Source of the DNA: Asanoa ishikariensis
GTDB lineage: Bacteria > Actinomycetota > Actinomycetes > Mycobacteriales > Micromonosporaceae
Length of the DNA: 64,000 nucleotides
Reading direction: 5' to 3'
Assembly (NCBI RefSeq): GCF_900107455.1
Contig: NZ_FNQB01000001.1
Span: forward strand, 1,426,001 to 1,490,000
Positions 45,472 to 54,218 of this stretch are shown piece by piece; positions within the stretch are counted from its first letter, which is position 1, and every line of letters begins with the position of its first letter. A program made the position numbers and the translations under genes. The notes beneath the pieces are model-generated. The model was given only the letters and a program-made list of their open reading frames with translations. It was not told the origin of the DNA and did no database searches.

Positions 45472-46553
45472 GCCGGCACTCGCAGGCGGTAGCCGCGCTT
45501 GATCACGGTTTCGACCAGGTTGGCGGCACCTAGCGACGACCGCAGTCGGGCCACGGCCATGTCGATGGCTCCCTGGGTGCCGCTGGGCAGGGCCGAGGCG
45601 AGCCGCGCCCGGGAGACGACCGTGCCGGGCTGGGCGGCGAGCGCTCGCAGCACGGCCATCGAGGCCGGCGCCAGCGGGAGGTATTCCCCGTCGACGATCG
45701 CCGCATGGCCGCGCAGCTCGACCTCCCGGCCGGCGACCACCAGCCGGCGGGCGCGGGCGGGCAGCGCGTCGGTGACGGCTCGGACGAGCGCCCCCAGCCG
45801 CGCCCGGTCGGGCACCAGCGTCGGCACGCCCCGCTCCCGCAGCGGCGCCGCGGTGACCGGCCCGACGCAGGCGGCCAGGACCCGATCCCCGAACGCGTCG
45901 AGCACGGCCGGCGCCCGATCGCCGGCGGCGTCGAGCAGCGCGATGACCGCCGGCGCGCTGGTGAACGTGACCGCGTCGACCTGCCCGGCGACGATCTGGT
46001 CGACCAGGCGGCGCAGCGGCTCCTGGTCCTCCCGGGCCGTCCAGCGGTAGACGGGCACCTCGACGACGTCCGCGCCGGCCGCCCGGAGCGCCGTGGTGAA
46101 CTCGTCCTGCGGCCCGCCGTGAAGCTGCACCGCGATCCGCCTGCCCGCCACGCCCTCGGCCAGCAGCTTGTCGAGGATCTCCGCGCACGACTCGGTCGGC
46201 GCCGACCACTGCTCGGTGAGCCCGGCGGCCCGGATCGCGCCGCAGGGCTTGGCGCCCCGCGCGATGAGCCGGGCCGTTCCCAGGCCGCCGCGCAGCGCCT
46301 CGCCGACGCCCCAGCCCTCGGCCGCCTCCAGCCAGCCGCGGAAGCCGATGCCGGTGGTCGCGACGACGATGTCCGGGGCGTGCTCGACGCAGGCGACCGT
46401 GGCGGTGCGCAGCGCGGCGTCGTCCAGCAACGGGATGATGGTGATGGCGGGGGCCGAAACCACCCGGGCGCCGCGGCGTTCCAGCAGCGCGCCGAGCTCG
46501 TCGCGCCGCCGTTCCGCGGTGATCGCGACGGTGAAGCCCAGCAGCGGCGTCAC
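45468..46553 (-). CDS. nnaR: NnaR-type nitrate-assimilation regulator (uroporphyrinogen-III synthase-like fold plus winged helix)
   Basis: The 361-residue protein has a HemD-like N-terminal region (about 1-255: GFTVAITAERRRDELGALLERRGARVVSAPAITIIPLLDD..., DIVVATTGIGFRGWLEAAEGWG, VDAVTFTSAPAVIALLDAAGDRA) and an OmpR-type winged helix at the C-terminus (about 262-361: RGHAAIVDGEYLPLAPASMAVLRALAAQPGTVVSRARLASALPSGTQGAIDMAVARLRSSLG...VIKRGYRLRVPA). This fusion is the NnaR architecture, which in mycobacteria and Streptomyces works with GlnR to switch on nitrate/nitrite genes. It is encoded inside the operon it should control, with GTGA overlap to nirD. Enzymatic HemD activity is unlikely to be its main role. 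Confidence 0.88.
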   Translation of the reverse strand: MTPLLGFTVAITAERRRDELGALLERRGARVVSAPAITIIPLLDDAALRTATVACVEHAPDIVVATTGIGFRGWLEAAEGWGVGEALRGGLGTARLIARGAKPCGAIRAAGLTEQWSAPTESCAEILDKLLAEGVAGRRIAVQLHGGPQDEFTTALRAAGADVVEVPVYRWTAREDQEPLRRLVDQIVAGQVDAVTFTSAPAVIALLDAAGDRAPAVLDAFGDRVLAACVGPVTAAPLRERGVPTLVPDRARLGALVRAVTDALPARARRLVVAGREVELRGHAAIVDGEYLPLAPASMAVLRALAAQPGTVVSRARLASALPSGTQGAIDMAVARLRSSLGAANLVETVIKRGYRLRVPA

Positions 46554-46876
46554 GCCGTGCCTACCTCGACGACGCCGCCGCGTACCCGGATCGGGAACAC
46601 CGGCACGCGCGCGTCAGCGTCCAGGCACTCGCCGGTGTCCAGGTCGTACGCCTGCTTGTGCATCGGCGACGCGACCACCGCACGGTCCCCGCGGCTGCCG
46701 ACGACGCCCCGGGACAGCACGTGCGCCCCGCTGACCGGGTCGCGGTTGCCGATCGCCCGCAGGCGGTCGTCATGCAGCCGGAACACCGCCACCTGCGCGT
46801 CGCCGATCAGGGCGGCCACGCCGCGCTCCGCGAGCAGGTCCGCGAACCGGCACACCGGCGTCCAGACGACGGTCAT
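46550..46876 (-). CDS. nirD: assimilatory nitrite reductase small subunit NirD
   Basis: The 108-residue protein has the Rieske-like NirD fold: VWTPVCRFADLLAERGVAALIGDAQVAVFRLHDDRLRAIGNRDPVSGAHVLSRGVVG..., ASPMHKQAYDLDTGECL. As is normal for NirD, the Cys/His cluster ligands of true Rieske proteins are absent. It partners NirB. The stop overlaps the nnaR start (GTGA). The start ATG (46876) overlaps the stop of a 20-codon ORF created by the 59-bp duplication upstream. Confidence 0.95.
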   Translation of the reverse strand: MTVVWTPVCRFADLLAERGVAALIGDAQVAVFRLHDDRLRAIGNRDPVSGAHVLSRGVVGSRGDRAVVASPMHKQAYDLDTGECLDADARVPVFPIRVRGGVVEVGTA

Positions 46877-46988
46877 CGCCGCACCGCCGGGAGGCGCAGC
46901 GGCACGGGCTGGCCCCGCTCACGGCCGACGGTCATCGCCGCACCGCCGGGAGGCGCAGCGGCACGGGCTGGCCCCGCTCACGGCCGAC
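46871..46988. repeat. 59-bp perfect tandem duplication at the nirB/nirD junction
   Basis: Bases 46871-46929 and 46930-46988 are identical as far as I can read. The unit carries the last ~19 codons of nirB and the ATGA that joined nirB to nirD. Because 59 + 4 is a multiple of three, each copy ends in ATGA and stays chain-coupled. Confidence 0.95.
46873..46935 (-). CDS. 20-codon ORF produced by the junction duplication
   Basis: The ATG at 46935 overlaps the nirB stop (ATGA). The frame reads MTVGRERGQPVPLRLPAVRR, a repeat of the NirB C-terminus, and stops at a TGA that overlaps the nirD ATG (ATGA). It may be translated only as a bridge that keeps nirB-nirD translational coupling. I would not expect a stable functional peptide. 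Confidence 0.4.
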   Translation of the reverse strand: MTVGRERGQPVPLRLPAVRR

Positions 46989-49376
46989 GGAGATCGACGG
47001 GTCCGGCGTCGACGGCGCGTTGACGAACGAGACGAAGCGCCGCAGTTTCACCGGGTCCTCCAGCACGTCCCGCCACTCGTCGGTGTGTGCGGCGACGTGG
47101 CGGGCCATCGCCGCGTCGAGGTCGGCGCACAGCCCCAGGCGGTCGTCGACGATGACGGCGCGCAGGTGGTCCAGGCCGCCGTCGAGGCCCTCGATCCAGG
47201 CCGCGGTGCGTTGCAGGCGGTCGGCCGTGCGGATGTAGTACATGAGGAAGCGGTCGACCGTCCGGACCAGCGTGTCGGTGTCCACATCAGACAGGAACAG
47301 GTCGGCGTGCCGAGGCCGGAAGCCGCCATTGCCGCCGAGATAGAGGTTCCAGCCCTGTTCCGTCGCGATGATCCCGAAGTCCTTGCTCCTGGCCTCCGCG
47401 CACTCGCGGGCACAGCCGGACACTGCCGACTTGATCTTGTGTGGCGCCCGTAGACCCCGGTAGCGCAGCTCCAGCGCCACGGCCAGCCCGACCGAGTCCT
47501 GCACCCCGTAGCGGCACCACGTCGAGCCGACACACGACTTCACCGTGCGCAACGCCTTCCCGTACGCGTGGCCCGACTCGAACCCGGCCGCGACCAGCCG
47601 CCGCCAGATGTCCGGAAGCTGCTCGACCCGCGCCCCGAGCAGGTCGATCCGTTGCCCTCCAGTGATCTTCGTATAGAGCCCGAAGTCGCGGGCGACCTCG
47701 CCGATCACGATCAGCCGCTCGGGCGTGATCTCGCCGCCGGGAATCCGCGGCACCACCGAATAGGTCCCGTCGCGCTGGATGTTGGCCAGGAAATGGTCGT
47801 TCGTGTCCTGCAGCGCGGCCTGCTCACCGTCGAGGATATGCCCGTTGCCGAGCGAGGCCAGGATCGAGGCCACCGTGGGCTTGCAGATGTCACAGCCGCG
47901 TCCGGTGCCGTACCCGGCGACCAGGGCCGAGAACGTGCGGATCCCGCGTACCCGGACCAGATCGAAGAGCTCCTGACGCGTGTACGCGAAGTGCTCGCAC
48001 AACGCCGTCGACTGCGCGACCCCGGCCTCGGCGAGCAGCGACTTGAGCAGCGGCACGCACGACCCGCAGGTGGTGCCGGCCCGGGTGCACGCCTTGACCG
48101 CCGGCACGTCGCCGCACCCGTCGCCGATCGCGGCCAACACGGCGTCCTTGGTCACGTTGTTGCAGCTACACACCTGCGCGTGACCCGGCAAGGCCACGTC
48201 CGGTGCACCGGCGGAGAGGAAGTCGGCCAGCTTGCCCGGCACCGGCCCACCGACGGCGGCCCGCAGCGCGCCGTAGGCGGTCGCGTCCCCGACCAGGATC
48301 CCGCCGAGCAGTGTCCCGGCGTCGTCGGTCAACGCCAGCTTCGCGTAGAGGCCGTTGGCCGGGTCGGCGTACACGACGTCGAGCGCACCCGCCGTCCGGC
48401 CGAAGCTGGCCACGTCGACCCCGAGCAGCTTGAGCTTGGTCGACGTGTCGGCCCCACCGAAGGCCGCGGCCCCGCCCAGCAGCCGGTCGACGACGACGTC
48501 GGCCATCGCGTAGCCGGGCGCGACCAGCCCGTAGCAGCGCCCCTCGACGGCGGCACACTCGCCGATCGCGAACACGGCGGGGTCGTTGGTCCGCAACGAG
48601 GAGTCGACCAGGATCCCGCCGCGTTCGGCGACCGCGAGGCCTGCGGTCCGAGCCAGGTCGTCGCGCGGGCGCACGCCGGCCGCGAAGACCACCAGATCCG
48701 CCTCCAGGGCCAGCTCTCCGGCCGTGTCGACGCGCAGCCGGTCCCCGTCGGTGGCGATCGCGGTCACCCCCGTGCCGGTGTGCACCGCGATGTCGAGCTC
48801 CTCGATCCGGCGGCGCAGCATCGCCCCACCGGCCGGGTCGAGCTGCATGGGCATGAGGTGGGGCGCGAACTCGACCACCGAGGTCCGCAATCCCAGTAAT
48901 CGCAGGGCGTTGGCCGCTTCGAGCCCGAGCAGGCCGCCACCGACGACGATGCCGTCCGACCGGCCGTTCGCGTACTCCCGCAAAGCTTCCAGGTCGTCGA
49001 GCGTGCGGTAGACGAAGCAACCGCGGGCGTCGCGGCCCGGCGCCGGCGGCACGAACGGGAACGATCCGGTCGCGAGAACCAGCGCGTCGTACGGGTACGA
49101 CCCGGCCGCCGTCCGCACCACCCGCGCCGCGCGGTCCACCGCCAGCACGGGCTCGCCCAGCCGGATGTCGGTGCCGGACGGCACGCCGGCGGGGGCGAGG
49201 GTGAGGTCCTCGGCCGTCGCACCCTCGAAATAGGCCGACAACCGCACCCGGTCGTACGCCCGCCGATGCTCCTCGGCCAGCACGGTCACCGACCAGCGGC
49301 CGTCCGTGTCGCGGGCGGCGAGCGCCTCGATGAGCCGCTGCCCGACCATTCCGTTGCCGACGACGACCAGTCTCAT
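46932..49376 (-). CDS. nirB: assimilatory nitrite reductase large subunit NirB
   Basis: The 814-residue siroheme flavoprotein reduces nitrite to ammonium with NAD(P)H. In order: FAD/NAD(P)H-binding region (VVVGNGMVGQRLIEAL at the N-terminus; GGGLLGLEAANAL; IGECAAVEGRCYGL), BFD-like [2Fe-2S] domain (VCSCNNVTKDAVL...CTRAGTTCGSC), a second Cys-rich element (GYGTGRGCDICKP), and the siroheme/[4Fe-4S] ligands in SCVGSTWCRYG and SAVSGCARECAEA. ATG 49376 overlaps the stop of the flavoprotein gene upstream (ATGA). The C-terminal tail GRERGQPVPLRLPAVRR is duplicated in DNA just downstream. Confidence 0.97.
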   Translation of the reverse strand: MRLVVVGNGMVGQRLIEALAARDTDGRWSVTVLAEEHRRAYDRVRLSAYFEGATAEDLTLAPAGVPSGTDIRLGEPVLAVDRAARVVRTAAGSYPYDALVLATGSFPFVPPAPGRDARGCFVYRTLDDLEALREYANGRSDGIVVGGGLLGLEAANALRLLGLRTSVVEFAPHLMPMQLDPAGGAMLRRRIEELDIAVHTGTGVTAIATDGDRLRVDTAGELALEADLVVFAAGVRPRDDLARTAGLAVAERGGILVDSSLRTNDPAVFAIGECAAVEGRCYGLVAPGYAMADVVVDRLLGGAAAFGGADTSTKLKLLGVDVASFGRTAGALDVVYADPANGLYAKLALTDDAGTLLGGILVGDATAYGALRAAVGGPVPGKLADFLSAGAPDVALPGHAQVCSCNNVTKDAVLAAIGDGCGDVPAVKACTRAGTTCGSCVPLLKSLLAEAGVAQSTALCEHFAYTRQELFDLVRVRGIRTFSALVAGYGTGRGCDICKPTVASILASLGNGHILDGEQAALQDTNDHFLANIQRDGTYSVVPRIPGGEITPERLIVIGEVARDFGLYTKITGGQRIDLLGARVEQLPDIWRRLVAAGFESGHAYGKALRTVKSCVGSTWCRYGVQDSVGLAVALELRYRGLRAPHKIKSAVSGCARECAEARSKDFGIIATEQGWNLYLGGNGGFRPRHADLFLSDVDTDTLVRTVDRFLMYYIRTADRLQRTAAWIEGLDGGLDHLRAVIVDDRLGLCADLDAAMARHVAAHTDEWRDVLEDPVKLRRFVSFVNAPSTPDPSISVGRERGQPVPLRLPAVRR

Positions 49377-50773
49377 GCCGCGACCTCCGTGTCTGGATCC
49401 ACCGTGGACAGCCAGTCGACGAGTCCACACACCGCGTCCCGGCAACCTCCGCAGCCGGTCGTGGCCCGGGTCGCCGCGACGACGTCGGCGACGGTCCGCC
49501 CGCCGGCCCGCCACACCGCCGTGATGGCCGCCTTCCGCACCGTGTTGCAGCGGCAGACGACGGCGGCGTCCGGCATCAGCGCGGGGGAGTCGGTCGCGGC
49601 CGGCGGGTCGGCGCCGTAGGAACGGCCGAGCAACAGCGACCGCCGGTCGGCCGGCGCCTCGGCGTCGCGGTCGAAGAGCTGCACCACGGTGCCGACCGCC
49701 GGGTTGTCGCCGAGCAGCACGGCGCCGGTGATCCGGTTCTCGTGGATGACCAGGCGGGCGTACGTGCCGCGGGCCGGGTCCGCGAAGCTGACCACCTCGG
49801 CGTCGGCGCCGGCCTCCGGCGAGCCCATGGCGGCGAGGTCGACGCCGCTCGCCTTGAGCCGGGTGAGCACCCGCGATCCCCGGTACGCCGCGCGGCCACC
49901 GGTTATCCGGTCGGCGACGGTCGCCGCGTGGTCCCAGGCCGGTGCGACGAGGCCGTAGACCGTGCCGCGATGCTCGGCGCAGTCGCCGATCGCGTACACG
50001 TGCGGGTCGCTGGTCCGCATCGCGTCGTCGACGAGGATGCCGCGGCCGACGGCGAGCCCGGCCGCGGCGGCGAGCCGGGTGTCCGGCCGCACACCGCAGG
50101 CGAGCACGAGCAGGTCGGCCGGGATCCGGTTGCCGTCGGACAGGTGCAGCGCGTCGCCCGTCCACTCGCGGGCGCCGGCGCCCAGGTGCGCCCGGATCCC
50201 TAGCCCGGCCAACGTGCGGGCCAACACCCGGCCGCCGTCGCCGTCCAACTGCCGTTCCATGAGATGCGCGCCCAGGTGGACGACGTCGACGGCCAGGCCG
50301 CGTCCGGCCAGCCCGCGGGCCGCCTCCAACCCGAGCAGCCCGCCGCCGAGGACCACGGCCCTTTGTGCGTCTCGGGCACTGGCCGCGATCCGCCGGCAGT
50401 CGTCGAGGGTGCGAAAGGCGTGCACGTTGGCCGCGTCGAGCCCGTTCAGCGGTGGAATCACCGGCACGGCACCGGTGGCGAGCACCAGCGCGTCGTACTC
50501 GTGCTCCTCTTGGGTCGTACGCACGATCCGGCGCCCGGGGTCGACGGCGACCACCGGCTCGCCCAGCCGCACGTCGGCGCCGGCCGGCGCGGCCGCGATG
50601 GCCAGGTCGTCCTCGCCGACCTTCCCAGCGAGCAGGGAAGACAACAGGATCCGGTTGTACGGCCGATGCGGCTCAGCACCCAGGGCGGTGACCTTGACGT
50701 CGGTGTCGCGCGCCCGCAGTTCCGCGACCGCGCGCGAGCCCGCCATCCCGTAGCCCACCACCAGCACCCTCAT
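49373..50773 (-). CDS. NAD(P)/FAD-dependent electron-transfer subunit of nitrate reductase (NasB-like), with BFD domain
   Basis: The 466-residue protein is homologous to the N-terminal half of NirB: VLVVGYGMAGSRAVAELRARDTDVKVTALGAEPHRPYNRILLSSLLAGK, VVLGGGLLGLEAARGLAGRG and AIGDCAEHRGTVYGL. A C-terminal BFD-type [2Fe-2S] domain has Cys in VCRCNTVRKAAI and TTGCGGCRDAVCGL. The position between nitrate reductase and nirB suggests it passes NAD(P)H electrons to the molybdenum subunit. ATG 50773 overlaps the nitrate reductase stop (ATGA). Confidence 0.9.
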   Translation of the reverse strand: MRVLVVGYGMAGSRAVAELRARDTDVKVTALGAEPHRPYNRILLSSLLAGKVGEDDLAIAAAPAGADVRLGEPVVAVDPGRRIVRTTQEEHEYDALVLATGAVPVIPPLNGLDAANVHAFRTLDDCRRIAASARDAQRAVVLGGGLLGLEAARGLAGRGLAVDVVHLGAHLMERQLDGDGGRVLARTLAGLGIRAHLGAGAREWTGDALHLSDGNRIPADLLVLACGVRPDTRLAAAAGLAVGRGILVDDAMRTSDPHVYAIGDCAEHRGTVYGLVAPAWDHAATVADRITGGRAAYRGSRVLTRLKASGVDLAAMGSPEAGADAEVVSFADPARGTYARLVIHENRITGAVLLGDNPAVGTVVQLFDRDAEAPADRRSLLLGRSYGADPPAATDSPALMPDAAVVCRCNTVRKAAITAVWRAGGRTVADVVAATRATTGCGGCRDAVCGLVDWLSTVDPDTEVAA

Positions 50774-52773
50774 GCCGGCGTCACCTTCGCCGCACAGACC
50801 TTGAACTCCGGCATGCGGGAGATCGGGTCGAGCGCGGGGTTGGTGAGCAGGTTCGCGCCGCCGTAGTGGAACGGCATGAAGACCGTGTCGGCCCGGATCG
50901 TCGCGCTCACCCGGGCCGGCGCCGTCGTGCTCCCGCGCCGCGTGGCGACCGTGACCGAAGCGCCGTCGTCGATCCCGATCCGGGCCGCGAGGTCGGGGTG
51001 GAGCTCCACGTACGGGTCGCCGGGCAGCGCGGTGATCCGCCGGGTCTGCGCGCCGGACTGGTACTGGGTCAGCACCCGCCCGGTCGTCAGGTATAGCGGG
51101 AAGTCGGCGTCGGGCTCCTCGGCCGCCGGCCGGTGCTCGACCGGCACGAACCGGGCGCGGCCGTCCGGCGTGGCGAACCGGTCGAGGAACAGGCGCGGCG
51201 TGCCGGGGTGCGACTCGTCGGGGCAGGGCCAGAAGACCCCACCCTCGGCGTCGATCCGCTCGTAGGTGATCCCGGCATAGTCGGCCACCCCGCCGGCGCT
51301 GGCGCGGCGCAGCTCGTCGAAGACTCTCCGCGGGTCGTCCGAGGTCGGCGCGCCCAACCGGCCGGACAGCTCGGCCAGCACGGCGAGGTCGGTCCGCACG
51401 CCTTCTGGTGGCTCCGACAGCCGGCGGCGGCGGATCACCCGACCCTCGAGGTTGGTCATCGTGCCGTCCTCCTCGGCCCACTGCGCGGTCGGCAGCACCA
51501 CGTCGGCCAGCGCGGCCGTCTCGGAGAGCACGAAGTCCGCGACCACCAGCAGGTCGAGGTCGCCCAGCCAGCGCCGCACGCCGGCCGCCCGGGGCGCGGA
51601 GATCGCCGGGTTGGACCCGAACACCAGCAGGGCCCGGACGGCATCCGAGCTGAGCAGCTCGTACGCCGACGGACCGGGACCCGGGATGTCCTCGGGGGCG
51701 ACGCCCCACACCTTGGCCACGTGCGCGCGGGCGGCCGGGTCGTCGATGCGCCGGTAGCCGGGGAGCTGGTCGGCCTTCTGCCCGTGCTCGCGTCCGCCCT
51801 GCCCGTTGCCCTGCCCGGTCAGGCAGCCGTAGCCGGAGCCGGGCCGCCCGGGCAGCCCGAGGGCGAGCGCGAGGTTGACGAACGCGGTGACGGTGTCCGT
51901 GCCCTTGGCGTGCTGCTCCGCGCCGCGGGCGGTGAGCACCATCGCCCGCCGGGCGCCGGCGAGGCGTTCGACGGCCGCGTACAGGTCGGCCACCGGCACT
52001 CCGGTCAGCCGCTCGACCCGGGCCGGCCACCACTGGGCCACCGCGGCGCGCACCTCGTCGAAGCCGTTGGTGCGCGCGTCCACGTACCCCCGGTCGACGT
52101 GTCCCTCGGTGATCGCGATGTGCAGGAGCCCGTTGGCGAGCGCCAGGTCGGTGCCGGGAGTCGGTTGGAGGTGCAGCGCGCCCAACCGGGCGGTGGCGGT
52201 GCGCCGAGGGTCGACGACGATCAGCCCGTCGCCGCCCAGGTGGCGCACGAACGGCGGCATCGTCTCGGCGGGGTTCGCGCCGACCAGCAGCACCGCGTCG
52301 GCCGCGGCGATGTCCTCGACCGGGAACGGCAGCCCACGGTCGAGGCCGAACGCCCGGTTGCCGGCCGCGGCGGCCGACGACATGCAGAACCGCCCGTTGT
52401 AGTCGATCGTGCGCGTACGCAGGGCGACCCGGGCGAACCGGCCGAGTGCGTACGCCTTCTCGTTGGTCAGCCCACCCCCGCCGAAGACCGCGACGGCGTC
52501 GCGCCCGTGCCGCTCCTGGATCGCGCCGATGCCGTTGACCACCCGATCGAGCGCCTCCGCCCACGTCGCCGACCGCAACGTCTCGCCGTGCCGGACCAAG
52601 GGTGTGGTGAGCCTGTCGGGGTGGCGCAGCAGGTCGGCCGACGTCCAGCCCTTCTGGCACAGGCCACCCCGGTTGGTGGGGAAGTCGCGCGCCTCGACGA
52701 CGACCCCGTCCGCACTGGCCCGCAACCTCATCGCGCACTGGAGCGCGCAGTAGGGGCAGTGGGTGTCGGACAT
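50770..52773 (-). CDS. nasA: assimilatory nitrate reductase catalytic (molybdopterin) subunit
   Basis: The 667-residue enzyme reduces nitrate to nitrite at a Mo-bis-MGD centre. The N-terminal [4Fe-4S] motif is C6-P-Y-C9-A-L-Q-C13 with Cys39 in GGLCQKGW. Further molybdopterin signatures are VNGIGAIQERHGRDAVAVFGGGGLTNEKAYALGRFARVALRTRTIDYNGRFCMS, GANPAETMPP, LTGQGNGQGGREHGQKADQLPGYRRI and a C-terminal MoCo-binding YLTTGRVLTQYQSGAQTRR. ATG 52773 follows a GGAGGG box. Three half-sites like the GlnR consensus lie upstream. Confidence 0.96.
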   Translation of the reverse strand: MSDTHCPYCALQCAMRLRASADGVVVEARDFPTNRGGLCQKGWTSADLLRHPDRLTTPLVRHGETLRSATWAEALDRVVNGIGAIQERHGRDAVAVFGGGGLTNEKAYALGRFARVALRTRTIDYNGRFCMSSAAAAGNRAFGLDRGLPFPVEDIAAADAVLLVGANPAETMPPFVRHLGGDGLIVVDPRRTATARLGALHLQPTPGTDLALANGLLHIAITEGHVDRGYVDARTNGFDEVRAAVAQWWPARVERLTGVPVADLYAAVERLAGARRAMVLTARGAEQHAKGTDTVTAFVNLALALGLPGRPGSGYGCLTGQGNGQGGREHGQKADQLPGYRRIDDPAARAHVAKVWGVAPEDIPGPGPSAYELLSSDAVRALLVFGSNPAISAPRAAGVRRWLGDLDLLVVADFVLSETAALADVVLPTAQWAEEDGTMTNLEGRVIRRRRLSEPPEGVRTDLAVLAELSGRLGAPTSDDPRRVFDELRRASAGGVADYAGITYERIDAEGGVFWPCPDESHPGTPRLFLDRFATPDGRARFVPVEHRPAAEEPDADFPLYLTTGRVLTQYQSGAQTRRITALPGDPYVELHPDLAARIGIDDGASVTVATRRGSTTAPARVSATIRADTVFMPFHYGGANLLTNPALDPISRMPEFKVCAAKVTPA

Positions 52774-52796
52774 GCTTGCCACCCTCCCGAGCTGCC

Positions 52797-52823
52797 GTTT
52801 CGGGGTCGACTCCCGGCTGTTAC
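52797..52823 (-). promoter_or_regulatory. candidate GlnR-type binding site before the nitrate reductase gene
   Basis: On the minus strand GTAAC (52823-52819), GAGTC (52812-52808) and GAAAC (52801-52797) follow one another with exactly 6-base gaps. The actinobacterial GlnR box is built of GTnAC and GaAAC half-sites spaced this way, and GlnR and NnaR jointly control nitrate genes. The middle half-site is a poor match. Confidence 0.4.
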
Positions 52824-52869
52824 CGGGTTGAAAATCGCGCATCACATCGACCTCCGTGCGGCGGTGAGA

Positions 52870-54153
52870 TCAGACCTCGGTCGGCCGGCGCAGGTAGTAC
52901 CACCAGGTCACTACCACGCAGACGGCGTAGCCGGCCAGGAAGACCAGCAGCGCGGATTCGATCGACCCGGTCCGGGCGATCGACATGCCGAACCCACGCG
53001 GGATCAGGAACCCCCCGAACGCGCCGACCGCGGCCGCGATCCCGATGACCGCCGCGGCGGCGCCGTCCCGATCGCGGAAGATCGCCGGAATCATCCGGTA
53101 CGTCGAACCGTTGCCGATCCCGCTGGCCACGAAGAGCAGCAGGAACGCGGCGAGGAACGGGGCGAAGCTGTTGGCGCGCAGACCGACCAGCACCGCGCCC
53201 ACGCCGGCGGCCATCACGACGAAGGCCGCGACGGTGACCCGGGCGCCGCCGAACCGGTCCGCGAGCCAGCCGCCGACCGGTCGCGCCGCCGAGCCGACCA
53301 GCGGGCCGAGCGCGGCGAAGTGCACGCCGGCCACGGCGGGGAACTCGGCCTTGATCAGCAACGGCAGCGCCGCCGAATACCCGATGAAGCTTCCGAACGT
53401 TCCGATGTAGAGGAACGACATCACCCACGTGTGCCTGTCCCGGAGCACGACGGCCTGCTGCCGCAGTGGAGCCCGGGAGACGGCCAGGTTGTCCATCCGC
53501 AGCCAGGCGAAGCCGGTGGCCAGCAGCACCGGCACCAGCCACAACAGCGGGGCGTAGCCGATCCCGGCGACGACCACCAGCGGCACCGCGAACTGCACGA
53601 CGGCCACGCCCAGGTTCCCGCCGGCCGCGTTGACGCCGAGCGCGAGGCCCTTGTGGCGCTCCGGATAGAAGTAGGAGATGTTCGCCATCGACGAGGCGAA
53701 GTTCCCGCCGCCGAGCCCCGCGGTGGCTGCGGCTACGGCGAACGCCCAGTAGGGCGTGCCGGGGTTGGTCACGCAGGCGAGCATCAGCCCGATCGGAATC
53801 AGCAGGAGCGCGGCGGAGACGGTCGTCCAGTTCCGCCCGCCGAACCGCGCCACCGCCGCCGTGTACGGGATCCGCATCGCGGCGCCGACCAGGTTGGGCA
53901 GGGCGACGAGCCAGAAGAGCTGGTCGACGGAGAACGCGAACCCGGCGGCCGGCAGGCTGACGGCGACCGCGCTCCAGAGCAGCCAGACCGAGAAGCCCAG
54001 ATGCTCAACGACGATCGACCAGACCAAATTGCGCCGGGCGACCCAGCGGCCGGTCGAGGCCCAGAAGTGTTCGTCGTCGGGATGCCAGTCGGTTATCCAG
54101 CCACGCTGCTCGGCGGGCCGGACCTGGGTGACAGCGGTCGTCATGGCGGTCAC
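52870..54153 (-). CDS. narK: nitrate/nitrite MFS transporter
   Basis: The 427-residue, about 12-TM protein belongs to the NarK/NasA nitrate-nitrite porters. The nitrate signature is clear twice: AGLGGGNFASSMANISYFYPERHKGLALGVNAAGGNLGVAVVQF (about 145-188) and LFVASGIGNGSTYRMIPAIF in the second half. The N-terminal region ITDWHPDDEHFWASTGRWVARRNLVWSIVVEHLGFSVW is typical. It is the first gene of the nitrate operon, 96 bases before the reductase. The start is ATG 54153 or 54144. The divergent gene encodes a DUF1330 protein. Confidence 0.95.
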   Translation of the reverse strand: MTAMTTAVTQVRPAEQRGWITDWHPDDEHFWASTGRWVARRNLVWSIVVEHLGFSVWLLWSAVAVSLPAAGFAFSVDQLFWLVALPNLVGAAMRIPYTAAVARFGGRNWTTVSAALLLIPIGLMLACVTNPGTPYWAFAVAAATAGLGGGNFASSMANISYFYPERHKGLALGVNAAGGNLGVAVVQFAVPLVVVAGIGYAPLLWLVPVLLATGFAWLRMDNLAVSRAPLRQQAVVLRDRHTWVMSFLYIGTFGSFIGYSAALPLLIKAEFPAVAGVHFAALGPLVGSAARPVGGWLADRFGGARVTVAAFVVMAAGVGAVLVGLRANSFAPFLAAFLLLFVASGIGNGSTYRMIPAIFRDRDGAAAAVIGIAAAVGAFGGFLIPRGFGMSIARTGSIESALLVFLAGYAVCVVVTWWYYLRRPTEV

Positions 54154-54200
54154 TGTCGTGCTCGTCCGTTGCGTCGCCGTGACCGCTGGTGTGCGGTGCC

Positions 54201-54218
54201 GGTGAAATCGGCATCACC
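54201..54218. promoter_or_regulatory. palindrome in the narK promoter region
   Basis: GGTGAAATCGGCATCACC is an inverted repeat (GGTGA-N8-TCACC) about 48 bases before narK and 48 bases before the divergent gene. It could be the operator for the operon's NnaR-type regulator or another repressor. Confidence 0.35.

Noticed and set aside
45160-46209. 349-codon minus frame through nnaR and the repeats
   Set aside because: Its upper part is an out-of-frame read of nnaR. Only the section from 45471, created by repeated chelatase starts, is of interest and is reported separately.
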